From positions 4,409,501 through 4,473,500 of the forward strand of contig NZ_CP083954.1 of NCBI RefSeq assembly GCF_006442975.2: a DNA stretch of 64,000 nucleotides, read 5' to 3'. The stretch's first letter is position 1. Each line of letters begins with the position of its first letter. The stretch is from Mesorhizobium sp. B2-1-1. GTDB taxonomy: Bacteria; Pseudomonadota; Alphaproteobacteria; Rhizobiales; Rhizobiaceae. The notes beneath the pieces are model-generated. The model searched no databases, was not told the DNA's origin, and worked only from the letters and a program-made list of their open reading frames with translations. The translations under genes were made by a program, and so were the position numbers. Below, piece by piece: positions 61,662 through 64,000 of this stretch.

Positions 61662-62612
61662 TCAGCTCGCCGGTTTTTTGCGCGCCGGATAGCCGTTCGG
61701 ATGCGGCGGAACCGCCTTGAGATAGGCCGCGATCGCCGCGCGGTCCTCGGGCGCCAGTTCGGCCATGTTCCTCTGCACGTCGACCATGGCCCCGCCAACG
61801 GAATCGAAATCGGGCGTGAAGCCGGTTTCGAGATAGTTGGCGATATCGGCCTGCGACCAGTCGCCGATGCCGCCCTCCCCGGAGGTGATATTGGGGACGA
61901 TGCCGCTGCCTTCGGCGGCTGTGGCTCCAGCCAGCCACTCGCTCTTCTTTGTCCCCCCCGCAAGGTCACGCGGTGTGTGACATTCGCCGCAATGACCCGG
62001 TCCCTCGACCAGGTAGCGACCGGCAATCACAGGACCAGGCGCGCCTTCGGGCAGGGACACAACAGGCTGCTCGCTGAGATAGAGCCGTTTCCACAAGCCG
62101 ATGCCGCGACGGATGTTGAACGGGAAACTCAATGAATTGGCCGGCGCTCGGCCGGCAACCGCCGGCAGCGTCTTCAGGAAGGCATAGAGATCGGCAATGT
62201 CGGCGGGCTTCATGCGCGCGTAGGACGTATAGGGAAATGCCGGATAGAAATGCTCGCCCGACGGCGAGACACCCTTCAGCATGGCATTGGCGAGATCCTC
62301 GGCCGACCACGCGCCGATGCCGTCCTTCGGGTCTTGCGAAATGTTGGGCGGCACAAACGTGCCAAACGGGGTCTTGAGTTCAAGGCCGCCGACAAGTTCG
62401 AGCCGCTCATCGCCTTTCGAACCGGGTTTTGCATGGCAGGAGGTGCAGCCGCCGGCATCAAAAATGCGCTTGCCTCTGGCCGCGTCACCAGGCGCGAGCT
62501 TGGCCATAGTTTCCGCGTCGAGCTTCACCGGCGCCGAAAGCGTCCACGCGGCAACCGCGCCGACGCCGCCGAGCACGAGTGCGGCGCCGACAAACTTCCT
62601 CAGCCATGCCAT
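61662..62612 (-). CDS. Diheme cytochrome c, membrane-anchored
   Basis: A protein of 316 residues with a helix at about 5-25 (membrane anchor or leader), and two heme c sites: CTSCH at 56-60 and CGECH at 208-212. Distal ligands could be Met or His. The sequence contains DGIGAWSAEDLANAMLKGVSP and GGIGDWSQADIANYLETGFTP, a repeat of the same fold, like gluconate or alcohol dehydrogenase cytochrome subunits. It carries electrons in the periplasm. It starts 9 bases after the stop of the cytochrome c-prime-like gene, so co-transcribed. Confidence 0.92.
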   Translation of the reverse strand: MAWLRKFVGAALVLGGVGAVAAWTLSAPVKLDAETMAKLAPGDAARGKRIFDAGGCTSCHAKPGSKGDERLELVGGLELKTPFGTFVPPNISQDPKDGIGAWSAEDLANAMLKGVSPSGEHFYPAFPYTSYARMKPADIADLYAFLKTLPAVAGRAPANSLSFPFNIRRGIGLWKRLYLSEQPVVSLPEGAPGPVIAGRYLVEGPGHCGECHTPRDLAGGTKKSEWLAGATAAEGSGIVPNITSGEGGIGDWSQADIANYLETGFTPDFDSVGGAMVDVQRNMAELAPEDRAAIAAYLKAVPPHPNGYPARKKPAS

Positions 62613-62621
62613 GGCCGGCGA

Positions 62622-63059
62622 TCAGCCTTTCTTGACCCTGTAGCCCTTGTGGCAGGTGCCGCAGTCGGAGCCGATGACGCCGATTTGCGTCTTCAGGGAC
62701 TCCACGTCGGCTGGGGCCGCAGCGACCGCGGCCTTGACGTCGGCAAGATACTTGTCTTCCGTCGCCTTGAAGCCGGCCATGTCTTGCCAGATCTTCGGCG
62801 CCGCCGTGGTGTCGCCCGTGTCGCTGCCCGCCGGGAACAGGACGTCGGCGTCGAATTTTTCCGCGTTCGCCTGGAGCGCCTGCAGCGCAGTCAGTACGGC
62901 GGCGGCATCAAAGGGCTCCTCACCCTTGACCACTTTCGACAGGCCGCCGACGATCTTCCCGCGCTCCTTCATCAGGGCCTGGCGGTCGAGGATCGGGTCG
63001 GCAAAGGCCGCCGAACCGGCGAACGCGAGCATAGAGATGGCGACGACAAGCTTTCTCAT
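62622..63059 (-). CDS. Cytochrome c-prime-like protein
   Basis: A protein of 145 residues with a signal peptide (VVAISMLAFAGSAAFA, cut before DPILD). A four-helix bundle is followed by the C-terminal heme site CGTCHKGYR with Cys133, Cys136 and His137, the typical pattern. These proteins bind NO or act as electron carriers. The starting sequence DPILDRQALMKERGKIVGGL is typical. It leads the two-gene unit with the diheme cytochrome. Confidence 0.93.
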   Translation of the reverse strand: MRKLVVAISMLAFAGSAAFADPILDRQALMKERGKIVGGLSKVVKGEEPFDAAAVLTALQALQANAEKFDADVLFPAGSDTGDTTAAPKIWQDMAGFKATEDKYLADVKAAVAAAPADVESLKTQIGVIGSDCGTCHKGYRVKKG

Positions 63060-63180
63060 TCAATTGGCTCCATGATGAAGGCATTTCGGGACAGGACGTT
63101 AACGGACGTGGCGGGAGGAATATTCCCTTCCCCCGACGATTTTGCAGACCTTTGCTGTGGGATCTCGGCACAGAAAAAGA

Positions 63181-63205
63181 AAAGCCCCGGGGGTGCCGGG
63201 GCTTT
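63181..63205 (-). terminator. Terminator after sodB
   Basis: AAAGCCCCGG pairs with CCGGGGCTTT around GGGTG. On the minus strand it is followed by TTCTTTTTCTG. It lies 12 bases after the sodB stop. Confidence 0.88.
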
Positions 63206-63216
63206 CTGAATCTCGA

Positions 63217-63819
63217 TCAGGCTTTCGCTTTTTCGTAGAGTTCGAGAACATGATCCCAGTTGATCAGGCTGTCGACGAAGGCCTCGAGATATTTCGGCCG
63301 GGCGTTGCGATAGTCGATGTAATAGGAGTGCTCCCAGACATCGACGCCGAGAATCGGCGCCGCGCCATGGACGAGGGGATTCTCGCCGTTCGGCGTCTTC
63401 GAGATCGCCAGCTTGCCATCCTTGACCGAAACCCAGGCCCAGCCGGAACCGAACTGGGTCGTGCCGGCGGCGATGAAGTCGGCCTTGAATTTGTCGTAGC
63501 CGCCCAGATCGCTGTCGAAAGCCGTCTGCAACGCGCCCGGCAGCTTGTTGCCGCCGCCGCCCTTTTTCATCCACTTCCAGAAATGGATGTGATTGTAGTG
63601 CTGGGCGGCATTGTTGAAGAGGCCGGCATTCTTGCCGAACGACTGCTTGACCACCTCTTCTACCGACAGATCGCCAAGGCCGGCTTCGGCGGCAAGCTTG
63701 TTGCCGTTGTCGACATAGGCCTTGTGGTGCTTGTCGTGGTGATATTCCAGCGTCTCTTTCGACATGTAGGGCTGCAAGGCCTCATAGTCGTAAGGCAGAG
63801 CGGGCAATTCAAAAGCCAT
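63217..63819 (-). CDS. sodB: Superoxide dismutase, iron type
   Basis: Removes superoxide in the cytosol, 200 residues. The metal ligands are His27 (EYHHDKHH), His77 (AAQHYNHIHFW), Asp160 and His164 (GVDVWEHSYY). Gln73 in AAQ is the residue that marks iron-type enzymes. The start MAFELPALPYDYEALQPYMS is the usual one for rhizobial enzymes. AGGGAGTACC-like Shine-Dalgarno lies before the ATG at 63819. Confidence 0.95.
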   Translation of the reverse strand: MAFELPALPYDYEALQPYMSKETLEYHHDKHHKAYVDNGNKLAAEAGLGDLSVEEVVKQSFGKNAGLFNNAAQHYNHIHFWKWMKKGGGGNKLPGALQTAFDSDLGGYDKFKADFIAAGTTQFGSGWAWVSVKDGKLAISKTPNGENPLVHGAAPILGVDVWEHSYYIDYRNARPKYLEAFVDSLINWDHVLELYEKAKA

Positions 63820-64000
63820 GGAAGGTACTCCCTCAAGGAAAATCCGGTGTCGATACCGGACTAAGATAGGTCTGGATTGGGTTCGGACAACTCCGAAAAG
63901 TGAAGCGCCGGGTGCTCTTTCTAAGCGGGTTCCGGAGAACTGTCACACAGTTTCCGGAAACCGGGCGCATTGCGACGAAAAGTCTGGACGGATCAGCCCG
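63820..64000. promoter_or_regulatory. Upstream region of sodB with inverted repeats
   Basis: Three dyads: TCCGGT-N6-ACCGGA (63843-63860), TTCGGA-CAAC-TCCGAA (63882-63897), and a larger hairpin 63930-63959 with 13 pairs and one bulge (TTCCGGAGAACTGT and ACAGTTTCCGGAA around CAC). The first two may be operators; the last may end an upstream gene outside the window. Confidence 0.45.

Noticed and set aside
1..64000. CRISPR arrays, tRNA or rRNA genes, insertion sequences, integrases
   Set aside because: I looked for spaced direct repeats, cloverleaf-like segments with TTCGA/TTCRANNC, terminal inverted repeats and transposase motifs and found none I could support by eye; a tRNAscan, Infernal and ISfinder search would be decisive.

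Overview
The window reads as one contiguous piece of chromosome from a GC-rich alphaproteobacterium of the order Rhizobiales, most like Mesorhizobium or a close relative. The taxonomic call is an inference from gene content: a cycHJKL-type cytochrome c maturation block next to degP, a two-component pair and glnE; a feuP/feuQ pair; a MucR/Ros regulator; a DivJ/PleC-like histidine kinase beside DUF2336 and DUF1491 genes; and many polar, mid-sized genes with short intergenic gaps. I found no tRNA, rRNA, CRISPR array, transposase or integrase, so the region looks like stable core and niche-adaptation chromosome rather than an island.

Layout. 1-5 kb: the end of isovaleryl-CoA dehydrogenase, then mccB, a macro-domain gene and mccA (leucine catabolism), ending at a strong hairpin shared with a convergent Liv-type amino-acid binding protein. 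6-20 kb: mixed housekeeping genes (Sel1-like protein, DUF2147, AMP nucleosidase, an EEP-fold hydrolase, a DUF922 protease, ETF-ubiquinone oxidoreductase, a type-4-like uracil-DNA glycosylase, an XRE/MmyB regulator, an EamA exporter, aminopeptidase N). 20-38 kb: envelope and signalling genes (a cupin-like exported protein, a PAS histidine kinase, an EF-hand protein, glnE coupled to a two-component pair, degP, ccmH-F-E-I, a lipoprotein, feuQ/feuP and a small exported protein that fits FeuN).

38-47 kb: an orphan DUF3168 phage/GTA-type gene, then a catabolic block. It has a FAH-family hydratase, a complete polyamine/opine-type ABC importer, a LysR regulator, and a divergently transcribed M20 amidohydrolase plus an amidinohydrolase of the arginine-deiminase/DDAH superfamily. 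I read this as uptake and breakdown of an amide-linked guanidino compound. It is the best candidate here for an uncharacterised pathway. 47-57 kb: a PBP1A-type peptidoglycan synthase, a DUF1214/DUF1254 pair, a DUF2336-DUF1491-peptidoglycan-binding-histidine kinase cluster, DUF5330, sufE and mucR. 57-64 kb: an SH3-like exported protein, an oligopeptidase B, a LysE exporter, a small SET-domain protein, a diheme cytochrome c with a cytochrome c-prime-like protein, and an iron superoxide dismutase.

Connections. Isovaleryl-CoA dehydrogenase passes electrons through ETF to the ETF-ubiquinone oxidoreductase encoded 10 kb away. Cytochrome maturation (ccm) serves c-type cytochromes such as the two at 62-63 kb. 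Several small exported proteins sit directly beside signalling genes (FeuN-like with FeuPQ, the EF-hand protein beside the PAS kinase). Starts were chosen mainly from Shine-Dalgarno spacing and signal-peptide position, and doubtful ones are flagged.
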